In this document: one piece after another, positions 36,292 to 44,555 of the stretch
Numbering within the stretch: position 1 is the first letter of the stretch
How the letters are laid out: each line of letters begins with the position of its first letter
Assembly: GCA_964582525.1 (NCBI GenBank)
Contig: CAZOSP010000004.1
Coordinates: forward strand, 6,542 to 70,541
DNA from: BB31 sp964582525
GTDB lineage: Bacteria; Pseudomonadota; Gammaproteobacteria; Beggiatoales; Beggiatoaceae
Direction of reading: 5' to 3'
DNA length: 64,000 nt
Notes under the pieces: model-generated
The model's database searches: none
Told to the model about the DNA's origin: nothing
What the model saw: the letters and a program-made list of their open reading frames with translations, nothing else
Position numbers and translations under genes: made by a program

Positions 36292-36485
36292 TAACTTAGT
36301 TGACAATCCCTGAAAAGAGCGTACACTAAAAGGCAGCTTGAAAGTCTGAGTTATTTATATGTGGTCGCGTCGATAGTCTTTAATAGTTCTTTCCTGCGTT
36401 TCATGATAAATCCGTAACATTTCTAGCAAGACCTGTCTTTAACTTCCCTAAAGACAATTTTTAATATTCAAATTAGGATAGTATT
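36272..36485. other. Long leader region of the cold-shock gene
   Basis: About 200 bases without a gene. A TTGACA -35-like hexamer occurs at about 36300, with TACACT some 20 bp later, so a sigma-70 promoter would give a transcript with a long leader of about 150 bases, as is usual for cspA mRNAs. Leader folding was not computed. Confidence 0.4.
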
Positions 36486-36695
36486 ATGTCTACGACGACT
36501 GGCACCGTAAAATGGTTTAACGAAACAAAAGGTTTTGGCTTTATTGAGCAAGAATCTGGCGGTCCTGATGTATTCGCACATTTCAAAGCGATTAGCGGTA
36601 GTGGCTTCAAAACCTTAACTGAAGGTCAACGAGTTGAATTTACCGTGACTAAAGGACCTAAAGGTCTGCAAGCTGAAAACATCGTTAGACTGTAA
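36486..36695 (+). CDS. Cold-shock DNA/RNA-binding protein (CspA family)
   Basis: 69 residues, the standard length. RNP1 is KGFGFIEQ and RNP2 is DVFAHF, with TGTVKWFNETKG at the start. It should bind single-stranded nucleic acid as an RNA chaperone. AGGATAG lies 6 bp before the ATG. It is a single-gene unit ending in a strong terminator. Confidence 0.96.
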   Translation: MSTTTGTVKWFNETKGFGFIEQESGGPDVFAHFKAISGSGFKTLTEGQRVEFTVTKGPKGLQAENIVRL

Positions 36696-36737
36696 GTGAG
36701 TGCTGACGTGAATTGACTGTAAAAAGTCTGTTCAAAT

Positions 36738-36770
36738 AAAAAGGGTAGAACATCTGTTCTGCCCTTTTTT
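36738..36770 (+). terminator. Rho-independent terminator of the cold-shock gene
   Basis: AAAGGGTAGAAC / GTTCTGCCCTTT with an ATCT loop, followed by TTTTATT. Confidence 0.9.
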
Positions 36771-36893
36771 ATTGCAAGCAATAAACCTGATGGCTTAGAC
36801 ATCAGGATTGTGCCGACTGGCTACAGCCGAAAATCCGTAAACCACACCGAGACACAAAGAAAAATCGCCGTCTTCTCCTAAAAAAGAGCCCTA

Positions 36894-38228
36894 ATGCCCC
36901 GCCGCCATAAAAGAAAACCGCTACCGCCCGAACTTGTGCAAGCCACTATTGAAGACCTGTCTCACGAAGGACGCGGCATTGCCCATCTACACGGCAAAAC
37001 CATTTTTATTGACAACGCCTTACCCGGAGAAAACGTGTGGTTTCGCTACACCGCGCTGCACGGACGTTTTGATGAGGGTGAAGCAATAAACATCGACAAT
37101 TCCAGCGAGCAGCGTGTTAAACCCCAATGCCCGCATTTTGGCGTGTGCGGTGGTTGCAGTTTGCAGCATCTCAGCCCTCAAGCGCAGATCGCGCTCAAGC
37201 AAAAAACCTTGCTAGAGCAATTTATCCATCTCGGACAAGTTGAACCTGGACAGCTATTGCCGCCGCTGACGGGGCGGGTGTGGGGCTATCGCCACAAGGC
37301 GCGTTTGGGGGTGAAACATGTGGCAAAAAAAGGCGGCGTATTGGTGGGATTTCGAGAAAAACGCAGCCCTTATGTGACAGATATGCAGTCTTGCGTAGTA
37401 TTACAGGACGCGGTTGGACAGCGCATCATGGCGTTGCGCGAACTGCTTGACGGGCTAGAGGCTAAACAACAAATTGCGCAAATCGAAGTGGCGATTGGCG
37501 AGGATAACAGCGCGCTGGTGTTGCGCAATCTCGCGCCGCTGAAGCAAGCCGATAGCGATACACTCATCGCTTTTGCGCAAAATACCGGCTTGCAGCTTTA
37601 TTTACAACCCGGCGGACCTCAAACTGTCGCGCCTTTGTACCCGCAAAATCCGAGTGATTTACATTATCAGTTGCCGCTAGATTTAGATTTGGCTTTTCGT
37701 CCCAGCGATTTCACCCAAGTCAACCCGACGCTTAATCGGCTTATGATTGAACGTGCTTTGGAGCTTCTCGCGCCTAACAAGCAGGACTCGATTTTGGAAT
37801 TGTTTTGTGGACTGGGCAATTTCACCCTGCCGCTTGCGACTTGCGCTGGGCGCGTCATGGCAGTGGAAGGCGAAGCCAGTCTGCTAGAACGCGCCGCACA
37901 AAATGCGCAGCGTTGCGGTCTTGAAAATGTACAGTATGCGGTGGCGAATTTACTGGAAACGCAAAAAGACAGTGATTGGCTATTGGGCGATTACAACAAA
38001 ATACTCCTTGATCCGCCCCGTAGCGGTGCTATAGAAATTATCCAACAGCTTGATTTTACTCAAGTTGAGTGCATACTGTACATTTCCTGTAATCCCGCTA
38101 CGCTGGCACGCGACAGCGGCGAACTGGTGCATCAACACGGCTTCACGCTCACACAAGCGGGCGTGATGGACATGTTCCCGCACACCGCGCATGTTGAGTC
38201 GATAGCCTTATTTCAACGCTCATGTTGA
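36894..38228 (+). CDS. rlmD: 23S rRNA (uracil-1939-C5)-methyltransferase RlmD
   Basis: 444 residues, near the usual 433. It has an N-terminal TRAM domain (VQATIEDLSHEGRGIAHLHG), the 4Fe-4S motif CPHFGVCGGCSLQHL with a fourth Cys in MQSC, the SAM-binding LELFCGLGNFTLPLA, the catalytic region DPPRSGA and the nucleophile Cys in YISCNPATLARD. It makes m5U1939 in 23S rRNA. The stop is followed by a palindrome at 38234-38254 that it shares with the convergent neighbour. Confidence 0.95.
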   Translation: MPRRHKRKPLPPELVQATIEDLSHEGRGIAHLHGKTIFIDNALPGENVWFRYTALHGRFDEGEAINIDNSSEQRVKPQCPHFGVCGGCSLQHLSPQAQIALKQKTLLEQFIHLGQVEPGQLLPPLTGRVWGYRHKARLGVKHVAKKGGVLVGFREKRSPYVTDMQSCVVLQDAVGQRIMALRELLDGLEAKQQIAQIEVAIGEDNSALVLRNLAPLKQADSDTLIAFAQNTGLQLYLQPGGPQTVAPLYPQNPSDLHYQLPLDLDLAFRPSDFTQVNPTLNRLMIERALELLAPNKQDSILELFCGLGNFTLPLATCAGRVMAVEGEASLLERAAQNAQRCGLENVQYAVANLLETQKDSDWLLGDYNKILLDPPRSGAIEIIQQLDFTQVECILYISCNPATLARDSGELVHQHGFTLTQAGVMDMFPHTAHVESIALFQRSC

Positions 38229-38233
38229 TGACA

Positions 38234-38254
38234 TTCCCAAGTGCCACTTGGGAA
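38234..38254. repeat. Palindrome TTCCCAAGTGCCACTTGGGAA
   Basis: A perfect palindrome with 10-bp arms between two convergent genes. Relatives occur at 63757-63778 and 63838-63860. Confidence 0.7.
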
Positions 38255-38260
38255 CGAGAT

Positions 38261-38716
38261 TTAAGCCACTTGCTGAAATTGCACCTTAGCCTGACGTGCG
38301 GCTCGCGCTTGCTCAGGCGAATAGGCTTGTCCTGCCCACATCATATCGTAAGCCACTTCTTCATTGCCATTTTCACACAAATCCAGCACCTCCTGAAACA
38401 AGGGTTGAAAAGTCTCAGAACGGTGTGAACGCTCGTGATTCTCAAACGAATTCCAAAAAGTAATCACCAAAGCTTCGCGCCCTTTTAAGGGATTTTCCAC
38501 CGCTCGCCCAAGCGTGCTACCCTCATTAGAAATCATACCGCTGTTAAGGGCGACAAAGCCACCGATAAAACCGCTGTCGGAATGATAAGTTTTAACATTT
38601 TCACACAGCACAGCAACGCGCTCTTCTAAATCCTCAACACTGTATTCAGGCTTAAGGATAATACGATTGACCGTTACCACGCCACCGTTTGGAAAGCCAG
38701 GAATAAGATCAGACAT
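38261..38716 (-). CDS. Dimeric alpha-beta barrel (ABM-like) protein
   Basis: 151 residues with a very good ribosome site (AGGAGG) 6 bp upstream. The pattern VNRIILKPEYSVEDLEERV, FIGGFVALNSG, LGRAVENPLKGREALVITFWNSFENHERSHRSETFQPLF resembles antibiotic biosynthesis monooxygenase-type dimeric barrels, in which a short strand-helix repeat with a WxSxExHxxxxxS-like segment is usual. The substrate is unknown. It has no operon partners; upstream is the divergent CheR gene. Confidence 0.55.
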   Translation of the reverse strand: MSDLIPGFPNGGVVTVNRIILKPEYSVEDLEERVAVLCENVKTYHSDSGFIGGFVALNSGMISNEGSTLGRAVENPLKGREALVITFWNSFENHERSHRSETFQPLFQEVLDLCENGNEEVAYDMMWAGQAYSPEQARAARQAKVQFQQVA

Positions 38717-38976
38717 GAAACACCTCCTAGATTGATTGAAGATAACTATATCAGTTATGTCTAATATATATTCTTGAGTATTTTTATCAAGATTTATGTG
38801 GAAAAATTTTCAGAGACTGAACACTTACCTTTTGTGGTGATTTTGCAAACACAATGAGGCTGATCGGTTTTTTGCAGGGGGAGTGAATGGTTAGAAAAAT
38901 ATATCGTATAATGCTGCTTGCTCTGTTTCTGCGAAGCTGTCCTTTATATCAATATGTGACTAGATGGATGAAAAAC

Positions 38977-39813
38977 ATGGAAGACCCACAAAATGAAGAC
39001 ATAGAATTGCAATTATTATTGCAGGCTATTTATTTGAAATACGGCTATGATTTTCGTGATTACACCCGCGCTTCTATTAAACGCCGCATTCAATACCGCT
39101 TAAACAATAGTCAATTACCCAACATCTCAGCATTACAACACCGGGTGCTAAATGATGCACATTGTTTTGAGCAACTTTTTCTCGATTTATCTATCAATGT
39201 CACAGAAATGTTCCGCGATCCTAGTTTTTATCGAACAGTGCGAGAACAAGTCATGCCTATTTTGCGTAATTTTTCTTATTTGAAAATATGGCACGCCGGC
39301 TGTGCAACTGGCGAAGAAGTATATTCAATGGCGATTATACTCAAAGAAGAAAATCTATATGAACGCGCACAATTATATGCTACCGATATGAATGAAGTTG
39401 TGTTGAAACAAGCCCGCGATGGCATATTTCCTATTAACCGCTTAAAACAATACACTGAAAATTATCAAAAAGGCGGCGGACGCGAGGCATTCTCAGATTA
39501 TTATAGTGCGCATTATGAGCATGTTGTCATGGATAAATCCTTAAAAGAAAATATCTTATTTTCTGATCATAATCTTGCCACCGATAGCGTATTTGGAGAA
39601 ATGCACTTAATTGTATGCCGCAACGTGTTGATTTATTTCAATCGGGAATTACAAAATCGTACTTTAGGTTTATTCTCTAACAGTTTATGTGATGGCGGCA
39701 TATTGTGTTTAGGTTCAAAAGAAACCCTCCACTTTTCTGATTATGCCTATCAATTTGCAGATATTTCTCGTGAAGAAAAGGTTTACATCAAAAAACATGT
39801 CGCTTCTCGGTAA
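38977..39813 (+). CDS. CheR-type protein-glutamate methyltransferase
   Basis: 278 residues from the ATG at 38977 (MEDPQNEDIELQLLL), which matches where relatives begin. An ATG at 38887 with a strong GGGGGAG site would add a 30-residue hydrophobic leader and cannot be excluded. Motifs are YGYDFRDYTRASIKRRI, NVTEMFRDPSFY, WHAGCATGEEVYSMA (SAM), YATDMN and VCRNVLIYFNREL. CheR methylates receptor glutamates, but no MCP is in the window. The 3' end overlaps the CheB gene by 17 bp, so they are co-translated. This stand-alone pair resembles the fused CheB-CheR at 8.3 kb. Confidence 0.9.
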   Translation: MEDPQNEDIELQLLLQAIYLKYGYDFRDYTRASIKRRIQYRLNNSQLPNISALQHRVLNDAHCFEQLFLDLSINVTEMFRDPSFYRTVREQVMPILRNFSYLKIWHAGCATGEEVYSMAIILKEENLYERAQLYATDMNEVVLKQARDGIFPINRLKQYTENYQKGGGREAFSDYYSAHYEHVVMDKSLKENILFSDHNLATDSVFGEMHLIVCRNVLIYFNRELQNRTLGLFSNSLCDGGILCLGSKETLHFSDYAYQFADISREEKVYIKKHVASR

Positions 39814-40378
39814 AGAATTTCAAGCATTAGTCGTGGGGGCTTCAGCCGGCGGCATTTATGCGTTAAGCACTGTGTTTTCTTCTTTCCCGCAGGATTTTCC
39901 TTTGCCGGTATTGGTGGTGCAACACATGCACCCGCACTTAAAAAGCCAACTTGCACATATTCTGCAAAAGAAAACCGCGCTTAAAACGCAAGAAGCCGAA
40001 GAAAAAGAATCGATTAAATCGGGCATTATTTATATCGCGCCGCCTAATTATCATTTGTTAGTAGAACTGGATCGCAGTTTGTCTTTATCTACTGACGGGC
40101 GTGTCAATTACGCCCGTCCCGCCGTTAATGTGCTGTTTGAATCTGCCGCAGATGCGTATCAAGATAGGTTAATCGGTTTGATTTTAACGGGCGCGAATAA
40201 TGATGGTGCGACCGGGCTGCGGCGCATTAAGCAAGCGGGCGGCTATACCATTGTGCAGGAGCCGCACACCGCGGAGTCGAGTTCTATGCCTGAAGCGGCT
40301 TGTGCTGCTACAGAAGTCGATATAATTTTACCCCTGGAGGAGATTGGTCTGCATATTCTGCAACTGGTCACTCGCTAG
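39797..40378 (+). CDS. Stand-alone CheB-type methylesterase
   Basis: 193 residues from the ATG at 39797. It is the catalytic domain only: Ser in VVGASAGGIYALS, His in VVQHMHPHLKSQL and Asp in LILTGANNDGATGLRRI. It has no receiver domain, so it would not be switched by CheA phosphorylation. The overlap with the CheR gene implies a methylation/demethylation pair acting on a shared target. Confidence 0.9.
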   Translation: MSLLGKEFQALVVGASAGGIYALSTVFSSFPQDFPLPVLVVQHMHPHLKSQLAHILQKKTALKTQEAEEKESIKSGIIYIAPPNYHLLVELDRSLSLSTDGRVNYARPAVNVLFESAADAYQDRLIGLILTGANNDGATGLRRIKQAGGYTIVQEPHTAESSSMPEAACAATEVDIILPLEEIGLHILQLVTR

Positions 40379-40423
40379 AAAAGCTGCCGAAAATCATACT
40401 GATAGCCACCAGAAGCAGCCGCG

Positions 40424-41110
40424 TTAGGAAAATAGGTAATCTTGCAAAAACGCTTGCGTCCATAGGTTGCCGAATTTTTGTTGTAATAACTTCAAGCCGG
40501 GGCTGTTGTCGCAATGGTGTTTTTTATAGCTTTTTAGGGCTTGCGCGTATGCTGCCTGTTGTGCGCTGGGCATCGGCTGCGCGTTTTGCAACATTGCCAT
40601 GAGCGATTGCCAAATTTGCAAATGCACATTGCCTAACAGTTGAAAATCTTGGCTATTTTGCGGACGCACAAAAAAATCGAGTCCCGAACGGCAGGCTTGA
40701 TACCAATCAGGCATTTCTTCTGCCTGTTGCAGATGAGCAAAATCTTGATGGGCTTTCAATAGCACGCTGTTTATTTTTTCCGCACTGTGGGTTTGCGGTA
40801 TTAATGATAAAGCGTCAATCACTGCGACAACGGGTTTCTGCCCTAAGCTGACAAATTCCATTGCATAGACAGGTAAGTCGCAGTGCGTAGCGGGAAAAAA
40901 GAAAATATTGATAATGTCAATTTTGGGGGCTTGAATGAGTACGCTGCGCATTTCACCACACTTGTTAAGTCGATAAAAGTGGGCTTTTAAGCGCAGTTGC
41001 CCGGCGGTTTGTTGGGCATAATGAGGGGGTAAAGTGCGCGCCTGTAAATCAGTGATACAGGCTTGAGTGAGCGCGATGCTTTGTTGTAATAGGTAGGAAA
41101 AATCAGACAC
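40424..41110 (-). CDS. Ferredoxin-dependent bilin reductase-like protein
   Basis: About 228 residues from a GTG at 41110; a TTG at 41158 would add 16. The central block KIDIINIFFFPATHCDLPVY, VSLGQKPVVAVIDALSL aligns by eye with the HY2/PcyA family (ILxxVxFPxPxxxLPxFGxDxV ... AAIADLSP). The C-terminal LLQQKFGNLWTQAFLQDYLF aligns with the family ending LExAFGxxWAxxYxxxxLFD. These enzymes reduce biliverdin with ferredoxin electrons to make phytobilins. At the position of PcyA Asp105 the sequence reads AMEFV (Glu), and the His88 position appears to be Asn, so activity may be altered. No heme oxygenase or phytochrome gene is adjacent. Known mostly from cyanobacteria, plants and their phages. Confidence 0.65.
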   Translation of the reverse strand: MSDFSYLLQQSIALTQACITDLQARTLPPHYAQQTAGQLRLKAHFYRLNKCGEMRSVLIQAPKIDIINIFFFPATHCDLPVYAMEFVSLGQKPVVAVIDALSLIPQTHSAEKINSVLLKAHQDFAHLQQAEEMPDWYQACRSGLDFFVRPQNSQDFQLLGNVHLQIWQSLMAMLQNAQPMPSAQQAAYAQALKSYKKHHCDNSPGLKLLQQKFGNLWTQAFLQDYLFS

Positions 41111-41281
41111 GGAAAATACACATCGGCATGAAAATCCGCCAACAAAACAAAGCCCCAAACCAACAGCGGCAGGTGGCTATCGGTTTGAGGCTTAACAGGC
41201 TGGGCGCATTAAGAATTGAAGCAAATTGCTTTAAGCTCGCAAGCAAGCACGGCAACTTCACAGTCCAGCACGGACCAGGCT

Positions 41282-41563
41282 TTAGTTACTACAGGCGCGT
41301 TTTGCAGTTTTCAGTTGATCGTTGCTGCAATTTTTTTGTTTAGTACCTATGCACCACTTTTTACGGTTGTCCCAAGAAGAGATTTTTCGAGATTTTCCAT
41401 CTGAACAGGTGACATTGTAAATATAATATTTACCGCCAAACGTGGCTTCGCCCTTTTCGGCATATTTGATGTCCTTAGGGGTTGATGAAAAACTCGCGGC
41501 ACTAAACAAAATCGCGCTACAAGCCAATAAACAAACCCATAATTTTTTCTGTGCTGTCCTCAT
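41282..41563 (-). CDS. Small secreted Cys-containing protein, paralogue A
   Basis: 93 residues. The signal peptide LWVCLLACSAILFSAASFSS is followed by a 65-residue domain with CSDGKSRKISSW, RKKWCIGT, NCSNDQLKTAK and AC. The pattern CSDGKxRxIxSWxxRKKWCxGTxxxCxNDQLKxAKxACS is shared with the next gene. It is likely periplasmic or secreted with disulfides. I do not recognise the family. The upstream paralogue lies 118 bp away in the same direction. Confidence 0.7.
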   Translation of the reverse strand: MRTAQKKLWVCLLACSAILFSAASFSSTPKDIKYAEKGEATFGGKYYIYNVTCSDGKSRKISSWDNRKKWCIGTKQKNCSNDQLKTAKRACSN

Positions 41564-41681
41564 CATGCTTCATCATTCCTCAGTTAAGCGAAAAATATCA
41601 CTTGCAGTTTTTGCAGGTAAAACAAGTGATGTTGATATTTTACAACAGGATACTTGCCCTGTGTCTTGAACGCAAAATTAC

Positions 41682-41948
41682 TTATCTTTGACTGCACGCC
41701 ATTTTAGCAGCTTTTAATTGGTCGTTGGTGCAACGTCGTGAAGTTCCGACACACCATTTTTTACGTCTATTCCAAGAGGTGATTTCACGGTTTTTACCAT
41801 CAGAGCAGCGCACGGTATAAGTGGAATATTTTACACCTAAAGCGGTTGTACCGCGTGCGCAATAATTAATATCTGTTGGTTGCGAAGCCTGAACAGGTGA
41901 AAAACATAAAACAGCAGAACAACTTAAAGCAAACCATAGCTTTTTCAT
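41682..41948 (-). CDS. Small secreted Cys-containing protein, paralogue B
   Basis: 88 residues from the ATG at 41948 (MKKLWFALSCSAVLCFSPVQA signal peptide), preceded by GGGGG. The mature part has five Cys (NYCARG, RCSDGK, KWCVG, RRCTND, MACS), one more than paralogue A. The two share about half their residues. Their tandem order suggests duplication. Confidence 0.7.
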   Translation of the reverse strand: MKKLWFALSCSAVLCFSPVQASQPTDINYCARGTTALGVKYSTYTVRCSDGKNREITSWNRRKKWCVGTSRRCTNDQLKAAKMACSQR

Positions 41949-41969
41949 AAATACCCCCAAATAAATCAT

Positions 41970-42804
41970 AAACAGCTCAAAAATAACAGCTTATTCATCA
42001 CCTCTCAAGAATGCTGAGGCACTCTACAGGACTTTTTGAAACCTGAGTAAAAAATAAAAAGGTGATAATAAGAAGCGATTATACCATAGGCTATAGATGG
42101 CACTAAGCGCAGTTTTGTGTCAACTTAACGGATGTTATGCAAACGGCTTCTTTTTTGTCTATCAAAATAGACTGACACCTGCCGGGACAGGTGGGGAGAA
42201 AAAAATCGCCATTGCAGCATCTTCGGTAGCCCAATATGACAAAAAAACCTATAAACGAGAACGGCATATCTGCGTAAGACATGAATAATACTCAGGAATG
42301 ACCACAAAATAATACCAGAAAGTACGCGGGCGTAAACCTCCTAGGCTTGCAAAACCGAGAAGGTTTGAGTTTCGGGTATTATTGAATACTCACAATCAGG
42401 CTTACAGTATAGATCACTGAGAAGTCTAAGCAACAGAGAACTGCATTTCTGCTTTGCTAGAGCTAAAAATGCGATACGCTATAGACGCACGTCAAAGCAG
42501 AAAACTAAAATCAAGCAAGTATTTTGCCAAGAAGCCTATGCCCATGACCGTGACAAGCCGTATTATTCTGTAACTTCTCAATACCTCATAGCAAGCAACC
42601 GCTCCCGGACGAGTCTGGCTAAGGGCGGAATCTCTCCGCCGCCCTTGATGCGATCACCCGGATAATCACGGAACAACACGCGGTTTTTTCGGCAGTCTTT
42701 TGCAAACGGCTAAAAGCGTCACGACATTATTGTTGTTTTGTTTGACGTTAAACTGTCCACTACTTTTGGGCGGATATGAAGGGTGTCAAAATACACAGTT
42801 CTGT
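41970..42804. other. Repeat-rich gene-free region
   Basis: About 830 bases without a credible gene. 42131-42215 is a unit whose inverted copy is at 43641-43728. 42292-42366 holds GACCACAAAATAA plus a palindrome (42334-42366), also seen in part at 63711. Near 42745 is the unit GTTAAACTGTCCACTACTTTT, related to 30245. Short open frames here lie inside repeats. Confidence 0.6.
42131..42215 (+). repeat. Inverted-repeat partner, left copy
   Basis: It starts GATGTTATGCAAA and ends AAAAAATCGCCATTGC, with an internal hairpin CACCTGCCGGGACAGGTG. An inverted, diverged copy lies at 43641-43728, so the two face each other across 1.4 kb. Confidence 0.6.
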
Positions 42805-43299
42805 TCACGCCTTATCCCGTGTGCGTTGCTTAAACTGAATAGGGGAAGTTTCTAGCTCAACATGCCGCCAATCCGCGGGATAGCTATATACAGTGCATTG
42901 CGGCGGCTGCGAGGTGTATTTTGACATCATATCCCAGACATCGTTGGCAAAACGCCAAGCCCCTTCTTTCAGGGGCGTTCCGTATAAAAGGACACCGATG
43001 TAACGCTTGCCAAACCAACCGGCTTCATCCGTTAAACGCAAGCGTTTTTCTAATATTTCTATCAGTTGTTGGGCTATTTCGCTGTGCTCGCCTACGTCGC
43101 CAATATCAAAAATGATTAAGGAAAAACCGTGACCATTGCGGTCGGCTCTTGCGCATTCTCGCTGAATCGCTAAATGAAATTTTTTTTCTGCCATCATCAT
43201 AATTGGGTCTTGTGGGGAAGAGGGGTAGTTTGGACAAAGTTTCTGCCTTATCCATGAAAAAGGAACACGTAAGGTGTTAGCGGAAAATACGCTTGTCAT
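42805..43299 (-). CDS. Degenerate GGDEF-like protein
   Basis: 164 residues from the ATG at 43299 with AGGAG upstream; the longer frame from 43446 is repeat-derived. The order FHLAIQRECARADRNGHGFSLIIFDI (family core RxxRxxxxFSLLxFD), then a loop QQLIEILEKRLRLTDEAGWFGKRYIGVLLYGTP and AWRFANDVW resembles the GGDEF fold, but the GGDEF signature itself is missing, so it should not make cyclic di-GMP. Comparable degenerate domains occur near exopolysaccharide genes. It lies between two inverted repeat copies. Confidence 0.55.
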   Translation of the reverse strand: MTSVFSANTLRVPFSWIRQKLCPNYPSSPQDPIMMMAEKKFHLAIQRECARADRNGHGFSLIIFDIGDVGEHSEIAQQLIEILEKRLRLTDEAGWFGKRYIGVLLYGTPLKEGAWRFANDVWDMMSKYTSQPPQCTVYSYPADWRHVELETSPIQFKQRTRDKA

Positions 43300-43859
43300 G
43301 AACAACTCCTGAGCTTGTGTAAATAGGCTGAAGCCCCTGCTTGAAACTGTTTTGTGGTTTATATGCAGCCCCGGTAGGTGCGCGACATCTTTTCGTCGAA
43401 GCACACGGGATGATGGCACGCTGCCGAGTATTCGCGTTCGCGCCACACAAAGACCTGGCGCAAACCCTACTGGGCTATTGTTCAGCGACTCTCAAGTTAA
43501 AACCACATATTTTATATTGCGCCCTGCCTGAAACTGCTCTCAGAGATATTTTTAAGTACTTAAAATACAGGTAGTTACATCAAATTTGATAAGGCAAAAT
43601 ACACAGTATCTGGCGGCTATGATTATAAACCCAGCGTGGGGCAATGGCGATTTTTTCGTCCCCGCTTGTCCGGCAAGCGGGTGTCGGACTATTTTAACAG
43701 ACGAAAAAGATGTCCTTTGCGTAACATCAGTTATGAAAAACGAACAGTGAAACTTGAGTTGTCATATAATCAGCTCGCGTTACGCGGTTAGTGCTTTTGA
43801 CTGCGTAACGTCAGTAATCAGGTTTTATCAATTTCATAGATCAAATGGCGAGGTTAGCA
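43300..43859. other. Repeat-rich spacer
   Basis: 43377-43471 holds a C-type composite (GCGCGACATCTTTTCGTCG then ATTCGCGTTCGCGCC). 43550-43600 has TTTTTAAGTACTTAAAATAC, and 43641-43728 is the inverted partner of 42131-42215. The promoter for the ATPase should lie after 43730; none is obvious. Confidence 0.6.
43641..43728 (-). repeat. Inverted-repeat partner, right copy
   Basis: Reverse complement begins GATGTTACGCAAAGG and ends AAAAAATCGCCATTGC, with an internal hairpin. It is about 80 percent like 42131-42215 by eye. Confidence 0.6.
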
Positions 43860-44555
43860 ATGAGTATGATTCATTTTGTCGGCGGAGAAAAGGGCGGCGT
43901 GGGGAAATCTGTGCTATCGCGCTTGCTGTCACAGTATTTTTTGGATAATTCTTTGCACTATGCGGGACTGGATGCGGATCAATCACACCCCACTTTGACC
44001 CGTTATTATGAGGATTTCACCCGCCCACTCAATTTGGACATGTTTGCCAGCATTGATGAGATTATGGAATTAGCATTGGCGGGCGAGCATCATGTGTTAA
44101 TTGATTTACCCGCGCAAAGTCAGCGTTTTTTAGATCATTGGATCGAAGCCAATGACGTGTTAGACCTATGCAGAGAAATGGACATTACGCTGGTATATTG
44201 GTATGTGGTTGATGATGGACAGGATTCGGTGCAGTTATTGGATAATTTTTTGGCAAAATACAACACACTTTTACATTGTGTTGTGGTAAAAAACCAAGGG
44301 CGCGGCAGCGATTTTTACGCGCTTGAAAGCCTTGCTGTGTTGCAAAATGAAAAGCCCCATTTGCAACAGGTGTGTCTCCCCGCATTACATGCAGATACCA
44401 TGCACAAAATTGATAAACTGAGTGTTAATTTCTGGGCGGCGATGAATGTCAAGGACAATCCGTTGGGGCATTTGAGTTTAATGGAACGACAAAGAACCAA
44501 AGTCTGGATAAAGCGAATATATGAAACCTTTAATACTGTTTTTAAGCAACTATAA
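43860..44555 (+). CDS. MinD/ParA-like P-loop ATPase
   Basis: 231 residues from the ATG at 43860 (MSMIHFVGGEKGGVGKSVLS), preceded by GCGAGG. The deviant Walker A GGEKGGVGKS has two Lys, as in ParA/MinD/Mrp-type ATPases. LDADQSHPTLTRYY and HVLIDLPAQSQRFLDHW give the switch and Walker B regions. Members partition plasmids or position protein complexes on membranes. There is no ParB or parS here. The gene overlaps the next (TonB receptor) by 35 bp, an unexpected pairing that suggests the ATPase serves the receptor or its cargo, or is simply co-expressed. Confidence 0.8.
   Translation: MSMIHFVGGEKGGVGKSVLSRLLSQYFLDNSLHYAGLDADQSHPTLTRYYEDFTRPLNLDMFASIDEIMELALAGEHHVLIDLPAQSQRFLDHWIEANDVLDLCREMDITLVYWYVVDDGQDSVQLLDNFLAKYNTLLHCVVVKNQGRGSDFYALESLAVLQNEKPHLQQVCLPALHADTMHKIDKLSVNFWAAMNVKDNPLGHLSLMERQRTKVWIKRIYETFNTVFKQL

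Noticed and set aside
42097..42288. 63-codon open frame on the plus strand
   Set aside because: It lies within the 42131-42215 repeat unit, has no family resemblance and no good ribosome site.
42131..43728. CRISPR-like array
   Set aside because: The repeats are few, inverted and unevenly spaced; there is no regular spacer pattern and no cas gene.
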